64,000 nt of DNA from an uncultured Pseudoteredinibacter sp. Its GTDB lineage: Bacteria; Pseudomonadota; Gammaproteobacteria; Pseudomonadales; Cellvibrionaceae. The stretch is taken from NCBI RefSeq assembly GCF_947502065.1, contig NZ_CANMYE010000001.1:372001-436000 (forward strand), written 5' to 3'. Below, in pieces: positions 26,032 through 34,860 of the stretch (positions within the stretch are counted from its first letter, which is position 1; every line of letters begins with the position of its first letter). The notes beneath the pieces are model-generated. The model searched no databases. It was not told the origin of the DNA and worked only from the letters and a program-made list of their open reading frames with translations. Position numbers and translations under genes: made by a program.

Positions 26032-27579
26032 ATGTCATCTACGATTTATTTTGCCGATCAGGCTATTGATGAAAGCAGTTTTCACAGTGCTGCCAGAAAA
26101 ATTGCCGCGGTATTAAAAGCCAGTGGCGTTGAGCCAGATGATGCGATTGCTATATTAATGCGCAATGAGCCGGTCTATCTGCAGATTATCGAGGCCTGCC
26201 GCTATGTTGGGGCTCGCTATGTGGCGCTAAACTGGCACGGCTCTGCCGCTGAGATAGCCCATATCTTGGAAGATTCTCAATCTAAGGTTTTAATCGCCCA
26301 TCAGGACTTATTGGGTGCTTTATCTGGCAATGAGGTCTTTAATCAGCAATGCGATAAGATCTCTGTGTTTTGCTGCAACACACCGAAATCCATTGTTGAA
26401 AAATACAATCTCGACAGTAGTGAAAAGCAGTCTACCGTTCAGTCATTAGAAGCGGCAATCGACAAAAGCGAAGAGATCGCTACGGAGCCTCAAAAGGTAC
26501 GGGGCTTATTCGCTTATACCTCCGGCAGTACTGGCCGACCCAAGGGGATCACTCGCCCAGCCAGCCCCGATGCCCCTGATCGCTATATGATGTACCAAAT
26601 GCTAGGGCAGGGCTTTATGTTCCTACAGCCTGGCGATAAGTTTTATATGGCCGCACCCATGTATCATAGTGCGCCCAATACATTGAGCTTATCGGCACTG
26701 GCCACGCCGCAAGTGGATATTTACATAGAGCCTCAGTTTGATCCTGAGGCCTTCCTTAAGGCTGTAGAAGAGCACAAGATTAGCCACGCCTATATTGTCC
26801 CCACCATGATGGTGCGCCTATTAAAACTGCCCCAAGAAGTGCGCAGCAAATACGATGTGAGCAGCTTGCGTTATTCCGTGTCCACCGGCTCGCCCTGTCC
26901 GGTAGATGTAAAAGAAGCTATGATCGATTGGTTTGGCCCAGTGTTTAATGAAAGTTATGGCGCTAGCGAGCTGGGCTTTATGACCTTAATCAGCTCGACT
27001 GAAGCCCAAGAAAAACCGGGCTCTGTTGGTCGTGCCCGCGAAGGTACGGCCATTAAAATTTTCGATGATGAGCTTAATGAACTGCCAGCGGGCGAAACCG
27101 GCACCATCTATATCCACTCCATGCTCGCATCGGGCTTTGGCTACACCAATAGCGAAGGCGATCTCGGCGATCAGGAACTGGGAGGCTTTGCCACGGTTGG
27201 CGATGTGGGCTATCTAGATGAAGAGGGCTTCTTGTTTATTAGCGATCGCAAAAAAGAGATGATTATCTCGGGCGGTGCCAATATCTTTCCGAGTGAAATC
27301 GAAGCTGAAATTTTACGTCTGCCCGAAGTATTGGACTGCGCCGTATTTGGCGCGCCTGATGAAGAGTTCGGTGAAAAAATCGTCGCCGCTGTACAGCTAC
27401 AAGCTGGCAGTGAATTAAGCCTGAAAGCTTTGCAGCAGGCGTTAGAAGGTAATTTGGCAAGATTCAAAATGCCTCGCAAGCTGGATATCCACGATACCTT
27501 GCCAAGGGAAGATAGCGGCAAGATATTTAAGAAACGCTTGAAAGATCCTTATTGGGAAGGCGCAGGCAGAAAGGTTTAA
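26032..27579 (+). CDS. AMP-dependent synthetase/ligase (acyl-CoA synthetase-like)
   Basis: The 515-residue enzyme belongs to the ANL superfamily that adenylates a carboxylic acid and transfers it to coenzyme A. The P-loop-like motif YTSGSTGRPKG lies at about residues 160-170. YGASELG, GDVGYLDEEGFLFISDR and the hinge/C-domain segment IISGGANIFPSEIE are also present, as is the C-terminal catalytic lysine region EDSGKIFKKRL. The acyl substrate cannot be told. It is preceded by AAGGAG and has a strong terminator after it. Confidence 0.9.
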   Translation: MSSTIYFADQAIDESSFHSAARKIAAVLKASGVEPDDAIAILMRNEPVYLQIIEACRYVGARYVALNWHGSAAEIAHILEDSQSKVLIAHQDLLGALSGNEVFNQQCDKISVFCCNTPKSIVEKYNLDSSEKQSTVQSLEAAIDKSEEIATEPQKVRGLFAYTSGSTGRPKGITRPASPDAPDRYMMYQMLGQGFMFLQPGDKFYMAAPMYHSAPNTLSLSALATPQVDIYIEPQFDPEAFLKAVEEHKISHAYIVPTMMVRLLKLPQEVRSKYDVSSLRYSVSTGSPCPVDVKEAMIDWFGPVFNESYGASELGFMTLISSTEAQEKPGSVGRAREGTAIKIFDDELNELPAGETGTIYIHSMLASGFGYTNSEGDLGDQELGGFATVGDVGYLDEEGFLFISDRKKEMIISGGANIFPSEIEAEILRLPEVLDCAVFGAPDEEFGEKIVAAVQLQAGSELSLKALQQALEGNLARFKMPRKLDIHDTLPREDSGKIFKKRLKDPYWEGAGRKV

Positions 27580-27590
27580 AAGACTAAAAC

Positions 27591-27619
27591 TCTGGGGGCT
27601 TGCAATTAAAGCCCCCAGA
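27591..27619. terminator. Bidirectional terminator between ligase and nupC-type gene
   Basis: TCTGGGGGCTT and AAGCCCCCAGA form an 11-bp perfect stem with a 7-base loop. The genes on both sides converge on it (stops at 27579 and 27645). T-runs are weak, but the placement and stem strength support termination in both directions. Confidence 0.75.
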
Positions 27620-27644
27620 ACAGCCAGGCTACTGAATTTAGCGC

Positions 27645-28874
27645 TTAGCCAGCTAAGGTAAAAGACAAGAAGAAACCAGCAATACAAGCACTCATCAGGT
27701 TGGCCATAAAGCCACCGATTACAGCTTTTAGGCCGAGTTTGGCAACATCTTTGCGACGCTCTGGGGCGATAGTGCCAAAGCCACCCAGTAAGATACCAAT
27801 CGAAGAGAAGTTAGCAAAACCGCATAGTGCAAAGGTAATAACGGCTTGGCTGTATGGGCTTAGCTGATCTTTGATCTCGGCAAAGTTGGCGTAAGCGATA
27901 AATTCATTCAGTACCAGCTTCTGGCCAATTAAGCTGCCAGCGGTAATGGATTCTTCCCAAGGCACGCCCATTAATACCGCCACAATGCGGAAGACATGAC
28001 CTAAGATCCATTCAAGAGATAAATGCTCTAAACCAATCCAGCCACCTACAGCACCTAGGATGCCGTTTAGCATCGCAATCAGAGCGATAAAGGCGATCAA
28101 CATAGCACCGATATTGGCCGCTAGAATCAGGCCTTGTGAGGTACCGCTTGCGGCGGCGTCGATCACATTGACGTATTCTTCTTTATAGATTTCGCCTTCT
28201 TCGCTGGCGGCATCCAGCTCTTCGGTTTCAGGCTCTAAAATTTTAGCCATCAGTAGGGCGCCTGGCGCCGCCATAAAGCTGGCCGCAAGCAAATACTTAA
28301 GCTCAACACCTAGCCCAACGTAGCCGGCCAATACCGAACCTGCAACGGTGGCGGTACCACCTACCATCACCGCAAATAACTGTGAGCGGCTAAGTGTAGG
28401 AATATAAGGTTTGATGGTAAGCGGGGCTTCGGCCTGGCCGATAAAAATATTCGCAGCCGCCACCATTGATTCTGGGCGGCTGGTGCCTAGTAGCTTACGT
28501 AGGCCGCCACCAATAACCCGAATTACCCAGATCATTACGCCCCAGTGGTAGAGTACGGCAACCAGAGCAGAGAAGAAGATCACCACGGGCAGAACATGGA
28601 AGGCGAAGATAAAGCCCATCTTCATACGGCCAATGTCACCAAACAAAAACTTAATACCATCTTGGGCGTAGTTTAAAACGCTGGAAACGGTTTCCGAGAG
28701 GCTGGCCAGCATGGTTTGGCCAAAGGGCACATAAAGAACCAAGGCGCCTAAGGATACTTGCAGCATAAAGGCGGCACCAACCGTGCGCCAGCTTACTGAG
28801 CTGCGGTTTTTCGAAAATGCAAAAGCAACGGCCAGCAGGCACAGCATGCCCACTAGAGGTATCAAAGAAGTCAA
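27645..28874 (-). CDS. nupC: Concentrative nucleoside transporter (NupC family)
   Basis: CNT carriers import nucleosides with protons or sodium ions. The 409-residue protein has the family length and motifs, including VPFGQTMLASLSETVSSVL, FVFAFHVLPVVIFFSAL-like helices, GQAEAPL, VMVGGTATVAGSVLAGY and CGFANFSSIGILLGG. It lies 47 bases downstream of the uridine kinase gene on the same strand. The pair forms a pyrimidine nucleoside uptake and salvage operon. The exact subtype (NupC or NupX) is not settled. Confidence 0.93.
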   Translation of the reverse strand: MTSLIPLVGMLCLLAVAFAFSKNRSSVSWRTVGAAFMLQVSLGALVLYVPFGQTMLASLSETVSSVLNYAQDGIKFLFGDIGRMKMGFIFAFHVLPVVIFFSALVAVLYHWGVMIWVIRVIGGGLRKLLGTSRPESMVAAANIFIGQAEAPLTIKPYIPTLSRSQLFAVMVGGTATVAGSVLAGYVGLGVELKYLLAASFMAAPGALLMAKILEPETEELDAASEEGEIYKEEYVNVIDAAASGTSQGLILAANIGAMLIAFIALIAMLNGILGAVGGWIGLEHLSLEWILGHVFRIVAVLMGVPWEESITAGSLIGQKLVLNEFIAYANFAEIKDQLSPYSQAVITFALCGFANFSSIGILLGGFGTIAPERRKDVAKLGLKAVIGGFMANLMSACIAGFFLSFTLAG

Positions 28875-28921
28875 AGGACGCTCCTTGGCGGTATTGTTGT
28901 ATTTGTATAAGCCTTGCGGCC

Positions 28922-29557
28922 CTATGCCTGCGTGTTCACATTATGGGATAGGTGATCACGAAGTAATGCCAGGCTGCGTCCCGGCTCTGCGGTGCCAGAT
29001 AATACCACATCCGCTTGCTGACGGGAGGGCAGAATATAAGCTTCGGCCATGGGGCGCACGGTGGCTTGATATTGGCTCAATACGGACTCCATATCACGCC
29101 CGCGTTGCTGGATATCCCGTTCTAAACGTCTTATTAAGCAGATATCCATGGGCGTATCGACGTAGATATTAAGATCTGAAAAGTTGCGTAATTTATCTTG
29201 TGACAGCAACAAGATGCCTTCCACAATGATGATGGGGCAGGGCTTCAGGGTTTTTACCTGGTCGCTGCGGGTATGTTGGCTAAAGTCATAAACCGGCATA
29301 TCAACGCTATGCCCAGCTTGCAGTTGCTGCAATTGCTGTAATAGCAGCTCATGCTCAAAGGCGCTCGGGTGATCGTAATTCTGTTCACAGCGCTCGGCGA
29401 AGGGTTTATCGTTCTGATTCCGATAATAGTTATCTTCGTGGATGATATTTACACAATCAGGCCCTTGGCTTTCACTGAGTGAGGCGGCTAAGGCTTCGCT
29501 AAGGCTGGATTTACCTGAGCCCGAGGGCCCACTGATCAGAATAATGGTTGAACGCAT
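28922..29557 (-). CDS. udk: Uridine kinase
   Basis: Uridine kinase phosphorylates uridine and cytidine with GTP or ATP in pyrimidine salvage. From the ATG chosen here the protein has 211 residues, close to the usual 213. It starts MRSTIILISG and has the P-loop GPSGSGKSS, followed by HEDNYYRNQ, YDHPSAFEHELL, the VEGILLL strand and RRLERDIQQRGRD. An upstream in-frame TTG would add 19 residues that do not fit the family. It is the first gene of an operon with the nucleoside transporter. Confidence 0.92.
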   Translation of the reverse strand: MRSTIILISGPSGSGKSSLSEALAASLSESQGPDCVNIIHEDNYYRNQNDKPFAERCEQNYDHPSAFEHELLLQQLQQLQAGHSVDMPVYDFSQHTRSDQVKTLKPCPIIIVEGILLLSQDKLRNFSDLNIYVDTPMDICLIRRLERDIQQRGRDMESVLSQYQATVRPMAEAYILPSRQQADVVLSGTAEPGRSLALLRDHLSHNVNTQA

Positions 29558-29675
29558 TTGGCAATTTCTATCGTCTAATGGAGAGGCCGCACTATAGCAA
29601 TACAGGCGCCGCAATTCACGCGTCGAAGAACATAAGTGCCAATACTATTGGTTAAAATCCGAACAGGAGAGGAAG

Positions 29676-31739
29676 ATGAAACAAAAATTACTGGTATGCG
29701 CCGTTGCCCTAGCGGTAAGCGCCTGTAGCGGCCCCCAAACGGGTGGTGACAAAGTAGCCAAGGCTGATGCTGAGCAAAGTGCTCAACAAGTCATTATGAA
29801 CTCCGGTATTGATACCACTGGCATGGATAAAAGTGTGAAGGCGGCTGATGATATGTTCCGCCACACCAATGGCCATTGGTTGGATACTCATCAGATCCCG
29901 GATGATAAGTCCCGTTGGGGCACGTTCAATGTCTTGGCTGAAAACAGCAAAAAGCAAATTCGTGCGATTATTGAAGAAGTCTCGCAAAAAGCCGGCTCGG
30001 CCTCAGGTCAGCAAATTGGCAATTTGTATAACAGCTATATGAATGAAAACTTGGCGAACGAGTTGGGCATGAAGCCCTTAGAATCCGAGTTTGCCGCCAT
30101 CGATAAGCTGCAAAGCAAAAAAGATGTGGTGGAATACTTCGCTCGCGTCGGCATTATGAGCGATCGTGCGCCAGCTGCCTTCTGGGTATACGCCGATAAA
30201 AAAGATCCAAATACCAATGTGGTGTATCTCGTTCAAGATGGCCTAGGCTTACCGGATCGCGATTACTACTTTGACGATACCGAAAAAGCTAAAAAGACCC
30301 AGGCAAAGTATCAAGAATACTTGCAAGCGCTGACCGACTTGGCTGGCCTAAAAGGCGATACCGCTAAAGTGTACGCTTTAGAAAAAGCCATGGCTGAGCA
30401 CCACTGGACCAAGGTTGAAAACCGCGATAGCGAAAAGACCTACAACCGCATAAGCAATGAAGAAATCAATGGCTGGATGTCTGACATCGGTGCCGATGCT
30501 TGGCAGGGCTTCTTAAAGGCGGCCGGTGTTGCTGGCCAAAAAGAATACATTGTTTATCAGCCAAGTTATTTGCAGGCGCTTCCCAAGATCATTAATGACA
30601 CAGATCTAGCAACCTGGAAGCTCTATTTCAAGCTTCATCTAATGGACAGCTACGGCTCAGAAATGCATAAGCCGTTATTTGATGCCCGTTTTGATTTCCG
30701 CAGTGCACATTTATATGGCGTAAAAGAGCCAAGTGATCGTTGGAAGCGTGCAGTAAGCGCCCTTAACAACAATCTAGGTGAGCTTTTAGGTCAGGAGTAC
30801 GTAGCGCGTCACTTCCCACCAGAAGCCAAAGCTCGCATGAAGAAGCTGGTTAACAACTTGATCGCGGCCTATGGCGATTCCATCGATAAGCTGGAATGGA
30901 TGGGTGATGAGACCAAGGTTGCAGCGAAAGATAAGCTCAGCAAATTCCGCACTAAGATTGGTTATCCGGATAAGTGGCGTGATTACAGCGCATTAGAGCT
31001 TAAAGCCGATGATCTAGTGGGTAATATGCAGCGCGCTCGCCAGTTTGAGCACGACTACATGATCGATCAGTTGGGCAAGCCTGTTGACCGCGAGCGTTGG
31101 GGGATGAGCCCACAAACGGTTAATGCTTACTTCAACCCAATTCTGAACGAAATCGTATTCCCTGCTGCCATTTTGCAGCCGCCGTTCTTTAATCTAGAAG
31201 CGGATGATGCGGTTAACTATGGTGCGATTGGTGGTGTTATTGGCCACGAAATTGGTCACGGTTTTGATGATCAGGGTTCACGTTACGATGGTGATGGCTA
31301 TCTGCGTAACTGGTGGACTGATGAAGATCTGGCCAAGTTTAAAGAGCGCACTAAAAAGCTTATCGATCAATACAATAAGTTTGAGCCGCTACCAGGCGAG
31401 CATGTAAATGGCGAGCTAACCATTGGTGAAAACATTGGTGACCTTGGTGGTTTGAGCATTGCCTATAAAGCTTATAAGGCAACCTTAAACGGTAAGCCTT
31501 CACCAGTAATCGATGGCTTTAGCGGTGAGCAGCGTGTGTTCCTAGGTTGGACTCAAGCTTGGCGTAGCAAGGCGCGTGATGAGTATTTAAGCAAGCAGCT
31601 TAAAACCGATCCTCACTCACCAGCTTTGTATCGTGTAAACGGTGTGATGCCTAATATCGATGCATTCTATGAAGCTTTCGATGTGAAACCGGGTGATGGT
31701 ATGTACTTGCCGCCTGAAGAGCGCGTTTATATTTGGTAA
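29676..31739 (+). CDS. M13 family (neprilysin/PepO-like) lipoprotein metallopeptidase
   Basis: This 687-residue zinc peptidase has a lipoprotein signal (LAVSACSG, lipid-modified Cys near residue 17), so it should sit in the periplasm or outer membrane. The M13 features are present: the zinc motif GHEIGHGFDDQG near residue 524, the third ligand in GENIGDLGG near 584, NAYFNP, and a C-terminal region ending ERVYIW. Length and spacing match the PepO group, which cleaves oligopeptides. The gene is transcribed alone with a strong terminator behind it. Confidence 0.95.
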   Translation: MKQKLLVCAVALAVSACSGPQTGGDKVAKADAEQSAQQVIMNSGIDTTGMDKSVKAADDMFRHTNGHWLDTHQIPDDKSRWGTFNVLAENSKKQIRAIIEEVSQKAGSASGQQIGNLYNSYMNENLANELGMKPLESEFAAIDKLQSKKDVVEYFARVGIMSDRAPAAFWVYADKKDPNTNVVYLVQDGLGLPDRDYYFDDTEKAKKTQAKYQEYLQALTDLAGLKGDTAKVYALEKAMAEHHWTKVENRDSEKTYNRISNEEINGWMSDIGADAWQGFLKAAGVAGQKEYIVYQPSYLQALPKIINDTDLATWKLYFKLHLMDSYGSEMHKPLFDARFDFRSAHLYGVKEPSDRWKRAVSALNNNLGELLGQEYVARHFPPEAKARMKKLVNNLIAAYGDSIDKLEWMGDETKVAAKDKLSKFRTKIGYPDKWRDYSALELKADDLVGNMQRARQFEHDYMIDQLGKPVDRERWGMSPQTVNAYFNPILNEIVFPAAILQPPFFNLEADDAVNYGAIGGVIGHEIGHGFDDQGSRYDGDGYLRNWWTDEDLAKFKERTKKLIDQYNKFEPLPGEHVNGELTIGENIGDLGGLSIAYKAYKATLNGKPSPVIDGFSGEQRVFLGWTQAWRSKARDEYLSKQLKTDPHSPALYRVNGVMPNIDAFYEAFDVKPGDGMYLPPEERVYIW

Positions 31740-31760
31740 GTTAACAAATAAATCGTTTAT

Positions 31761-31796
31761 AAAAACCGCTTGGCTAAAACAGCAAGCGGTTTTTTT
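31761..31796 (+). terminator. Rho-independent terminator after the M13 peptidase gene
   Basis: AAAAACCGCTTG pairs with CAAGCGGTTTTT and is followed by further T residues. It starts 21 bases after the stop codon. Confidence 0.9.
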
Positions 31797-32414
31797 GTTT
31801 TTAAAGTAGCGTTTTTTAATATTTGCTGTAGGTTTTTTGTTCGCTGTTTTATTGATCAAAATAAAACTAAATTAGGTGAGCAAAAAATAAAAGCTACCGC
31901 TTTGGTGGTGAGGGTTTATTTTTCTTGCTGGAATATAAACGTATTTCATGGCGCTCTCACTAGACTTTATTTCCTTATCCGTTAACCTATGTTTCATATT
32001 GGGTGGCGACAAAATATATTTTATAAATACTGTCCGAAAAAATCGAAACTGCTAACCAGTTCTAGTGATTTTTCAAAAGCAGCACTGTTTATTTTTATTT
32101 TGCCATCTATACTGAGTTCACAATCGAAATATAAATTAGTTAATTAACTATTTAGTTTTGGTTGACAAGTTTGTAAGGAAACTGGCGGCGTTTAGGTCAA
32201 ATCGAAGCAAGGAAGTGTTTAAGTCGATTTGCACTAAGGAGATAGGCAGGAAGCCAATCACACCGGTTTACCGGCTAGGATAGGAAAACTAAACGTCGCA
32301 CCATTTTTATCTCCCCTTCGATTTTTCATTCTGATAATTAATTTTGTCGCAGTCATCTTGAGCCCACTCCAATCCATAGAGCGAAGCTCAAAACACTTTA
32401 CAATCTAAAACTGA
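31797..32414. other. Long AT-rich non-coding stretch
   Basis: No convincing gene was found on either strand here. The sequence is AT-rich up to about 32160 and then holds the structured element at 32185-32299. A TTGACA hexamer lies at 32162-32167, without a good -10 at the right distance. Confidence 0.5.
32185..32299 (+). ncRNA. Candidate structured RNA or folded DNA element of unknown class
   Basis: GCGGCGTTTAG (32185-32195) and CTAAACGTCGC (32289-32299) form an 11-bp closing helix that is complete only with one G-U pair on the plus strand, favouring a plus-strand RNA. Inside lie a perfect 8-bp hairpin (CAAATCGA 32198-32205 with TCGATTTG 32224-32231), a small GGC/GCC hairpin (32245-32255) and CCGG-TTTA-CCGG (32263-32274). 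ATTTTTA follows shortly after. I match it to no known riboswitch class. Its ends, with TTTAG and CTAAA, are also faintly like a recombination site. Confidence 0.4.
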
Positions 32415-32774
32415 TTATTCGCTTTCTTCGTAAATAGCGTAAAACTTTTGGGCGTGCCCAATACTCTCCCAGGTGCCCTTAAAGCCAGCCGGAATGGTAA
32501 AGGCATCGCCGGCTTTTACCGTTTCGGTTTGCCCATCTTCGCTACAGATAATGGCTTCGCCGCTGATCATGTAGCAAAACTCATCTTCGCTGTATTCAAT
32601 ATTCCATTTCCCTGCATCTGAGCGCCACACACCACAGAAAAAATTCTCGGCTGTATTAGTGAACATATTATGGGTTTCTTGCATGGGTTGACCGCTAATG
32701 AGCTTGCTTGGGTCAATAGGGCTGCTTTCGCCGCCGGCGCTGCTGGCAGGCATACGTAGAATCGATTTGGACAT
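32415..32774 (-). CDS. Cupin-domain protein (DUF861-like)
   Basis: The 119-residue protein is a single cupin fold, with the beta-barrel pattern WRSDAGKWNIEYSEDEFCYMISGEAII and AGDAFTIPAGFKGTWE. It resembles the Cupin_3/DUF861 group, which includes EutQ and ureidoglycine hydrolase relatives. The metal site is incomplete relative to classical cupins. The substrate is unknown. It is transcribed divergently from recJ. Confidence 0.85.
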   Translation of the reverse strand: MSKSILRMPASSAGGESSPIDPSKLISGQPMQETHNMFTNTAENFFCGVWRSDAGKWNIEYSEDEFCYMISGEAIICSEDGQTETVKAGDAFTIPAGFKGTWESIGHAQKFYAIYEESE

Positions 32775-32931
32775 TATTTGCTCACCTATTAAAGTTGAAT
32801 GATGGTTCGGTTAATGCTGGCTAATTTAATGGTTCGCTGTTTGCGGGTCAAGGCAGTTATACTCTGGATATTCCAACAGCGTACTTAGCAAGCCATTGAT
32901 AAGTGCATAGATCCAAGGCCATCATTTATTA

Positions 32932-34677
32932 ATGAACACCGTTATTCACCAACGCCAATCAGACCCCAGTGCTGAATTACAACAATCAGATTTACCCCCT
33001 TTATTGCAGCGTATCTACGCCAGCCGGGGGATTGCGCAACTGGCAGAGCTTGAGCTGCAGCTGGCTAAACTTCCTTCACCTGATTTGCTCAAGGGCATGG
33101 CCCAAGCGGTTGATCGCTTAGAGCTTGCTTTGCAGCAGCAGCAAAAGGTTTTGATTGTTGGAGATTTCGATGCCGATGGCGCCACCAGCACCAGCGTGGC
33201 CACATTGGCTTTGCAGTCGATGGGGCTGCAGCAAGTCGATTTCCTAGTGCCTAACCGTTTTGAATACGGTTATGGCCTAACCCCAGAAATTGTAGAAGTA
33301 GCCGCGAATGCACCCGATAAACCTGATTTACTGGTGACGGTAGATAACGGCATCTCTAGTGTGCAGGGCGTTGCTCGGGCGCAGGAGCTCGGCATGGAAG
33401 TGCTGGTTACCGATCACCACCTGCCAGGCGAGGAGCTGCCCGATGCGGTAGCGATAGTGAATCCGAATCAACCAGGCTGCGAATTTCCAAGTAAAAACTT
33501 GGCGGGTGTGGGGGTGATCTTTTATGTCATGTTGGCTCTGCGGGCTAGGTTACGATTGCAAGGCTGGTTCGCTGAACAAGCTATAGCAGAGCCTAATCTA
33601 GCCAGCCTATTGGATTTGGTAGCTTTGGGCACGATTGCCGATGTGGTGACTTTAGATCATCCCAATCGAATCCTAGTGCAGCAGGGCTTAGCGCGTATCC
33701 GTGCTGGCCATTCGCGGCCGGGCATTCAAGCGTTGTTAAATGTCGCCGGTCGGCCCGCCAATAAAATCAGCTCGGTCGATTTAGGTTTTGTATTGGGGCC
33801 ACGCTTAAATGCCGCAGGCCGTCTTGATGATATGAGCCTAGGTATCGATTGTTTGTTGGCACCCCATGAAGGCTTAGCGGCCGAACTGGCAACCCAATTA
33901 GATGATTTAAATCGCGATCGCAAAAGCATCGAGCAATCTATGCAAAAACAAGCCATGGCGACCTTATCGCAACTGGCTTTGGATGAAGCCGATATGCCTT
34001 GGGGGCTCACACTGTACCAAGCTGATTGGCATCAAGGGGTTATTGGTATTTTGGCCTCGCGCATCAAAGATAAATACCATCGCCCGGTGATCATTTTTGC
34101 CGATGAAGACAGTGAAGCCGGCACCATCAAGGGCTCGGCCCGTTCCATTCAAGGCTTACATATACGAGATGCCCTAGATACAGTAGCCGCGCGCAACCCA
34201 GGCCTACTGAATAAATTTGGCGGGCATGCCATGGCAGCAGGCATGAGCCTAGCGAAAAATCGCTTTGCTGAATTTCAAACTGCCTTTGATGAAGTGGTGC
34301 GCGAGCAGCTCAGTAATGATGACCTACAGGCCAAAATTAATAGCGATGGTGCCTTAGCGGCCAATGAGCTTTCCATGCCGATGGCAGAGATGCTCCAAAG
34401 TGCTGGCCCTTGGGGGCAAAACTTCCCAGAGCCTAGTTTTGATGGCGAGTTTTATTTGGTTAATCAAAGAATAGTGGGTGATCGACATCTAAAATTTACG
34501 GTCAGCCTAGAAGAGGGCAGTCAGCAGCTTATTGATGCCATCGCTTTTAATGTTGATACTCTTCAATGGCCGAATTATCGAGCCGAGCGCTTACATCTAT
34601 CGTACAAATTGGACGTCAATGAGTTTCGTGGCCGTCGCAGCTTACAACTGTTAGTGAATCATATTGATGTTCTGTAA
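32932..34677 (+). CDS. recJ: Single-stranded-DNA-specific exonuclease RecJ
   Basis: RecJ degrades single-stranded DNA 5' to 3' in recombination and mismatch repair. The 581-residue protein has the family length. It has the DHH-superfamily motifs GDFDADGATST (near residue 77), VTVDNGISS and VTDHHLPG, and then ALGTIADVV. The DHHA1 part contains NKFGGHAMAAGMSL and QGVIGILASRIKDKYHRP. The C-terminal OB-fold segment is also present. No strong ribosome site is visible. Confidence 0.95.
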   Translation: MNTVIHQRQSDPSAELQQSDLPPLLQRIYASRGIAQLAELELQLAKLPSPDLLKGMAQAVDRLELALQQQQKVLIVGDFDADGATSTSVATLALQSMGLQQVDFLVPNRFEYGYGLTPEIVEVAANAPDKPDLLVTVDNGISSVQGVARAQELGMEVLVTDHHLPGEELPDAVAIVNPNQPGCEFPSKNLAGVGVIFYVMLALRARLRLQGWFAEQAIAEPNLASLLDLVALGTIADVVTLDHPNRILVQQGLARIRAGHSRPGIQALLNVAGRPANKISSVDLGFVLGPRLNAAGRLDDMSLGIDCLLAPHEGLAAELATQLDDLNRDRKSIEQSMQKQAMATLSQLALDEADMPWGLTLYQADWHQGVIGILASRIKDKYHRPVIIFADEDSEAGTIKGSARSIQGLHIRDALDTVAARNPGLLNKFGGHAMAAGMSLAKNRFAEFQTAFDEVVREQLSNDDLQAKINSDGALAANELSMPMAEMLQSAGPWGQNFPEPSFDGEFYLVNQRIVGDRHLKFTVSLEEGSQQLIDAIAFNVDTLQWPNYRAERLHLSYKLDVNEFRGRRSLQLLVNHIDVL

Positions 34678-34774
34678 GACGCGAGCGAATAATCCAAGGC
34701 CTTCAAATTTCTCTGTAAATAACTGTAAGTTCACTATGGCAACTTAGTAGCTTCGGAATAAAGTATGGTTTGCT

Positions 34775-34829
34775 AGGGCCTGTTAACACCAATTCGGCAG
34801 TGACGACCGAACTGGTGTTAACAGGCCCT
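34775..34829. repeat. Large inverted repeat, 23-bp arms
   Basis: The arms at 34775-34797 and 34807-34829 are inverted copies with one difference, around a 9-base centre (CAGTGACGA). The outer part of each arm reads AGGGCCTGTTAACACC. The single mismatch becomes a G-U pair on the minus strand. It is a strong hairpin in the space between recJ and the SDR gene, too long for an ordinary terminator and without a T-run. A small mobile palindrome or the tips of an excised element are possible. Confidence 0.75.
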
Positions 34830-34860
34830 GATAAAACAACAATAACGAATAGGCAATACC

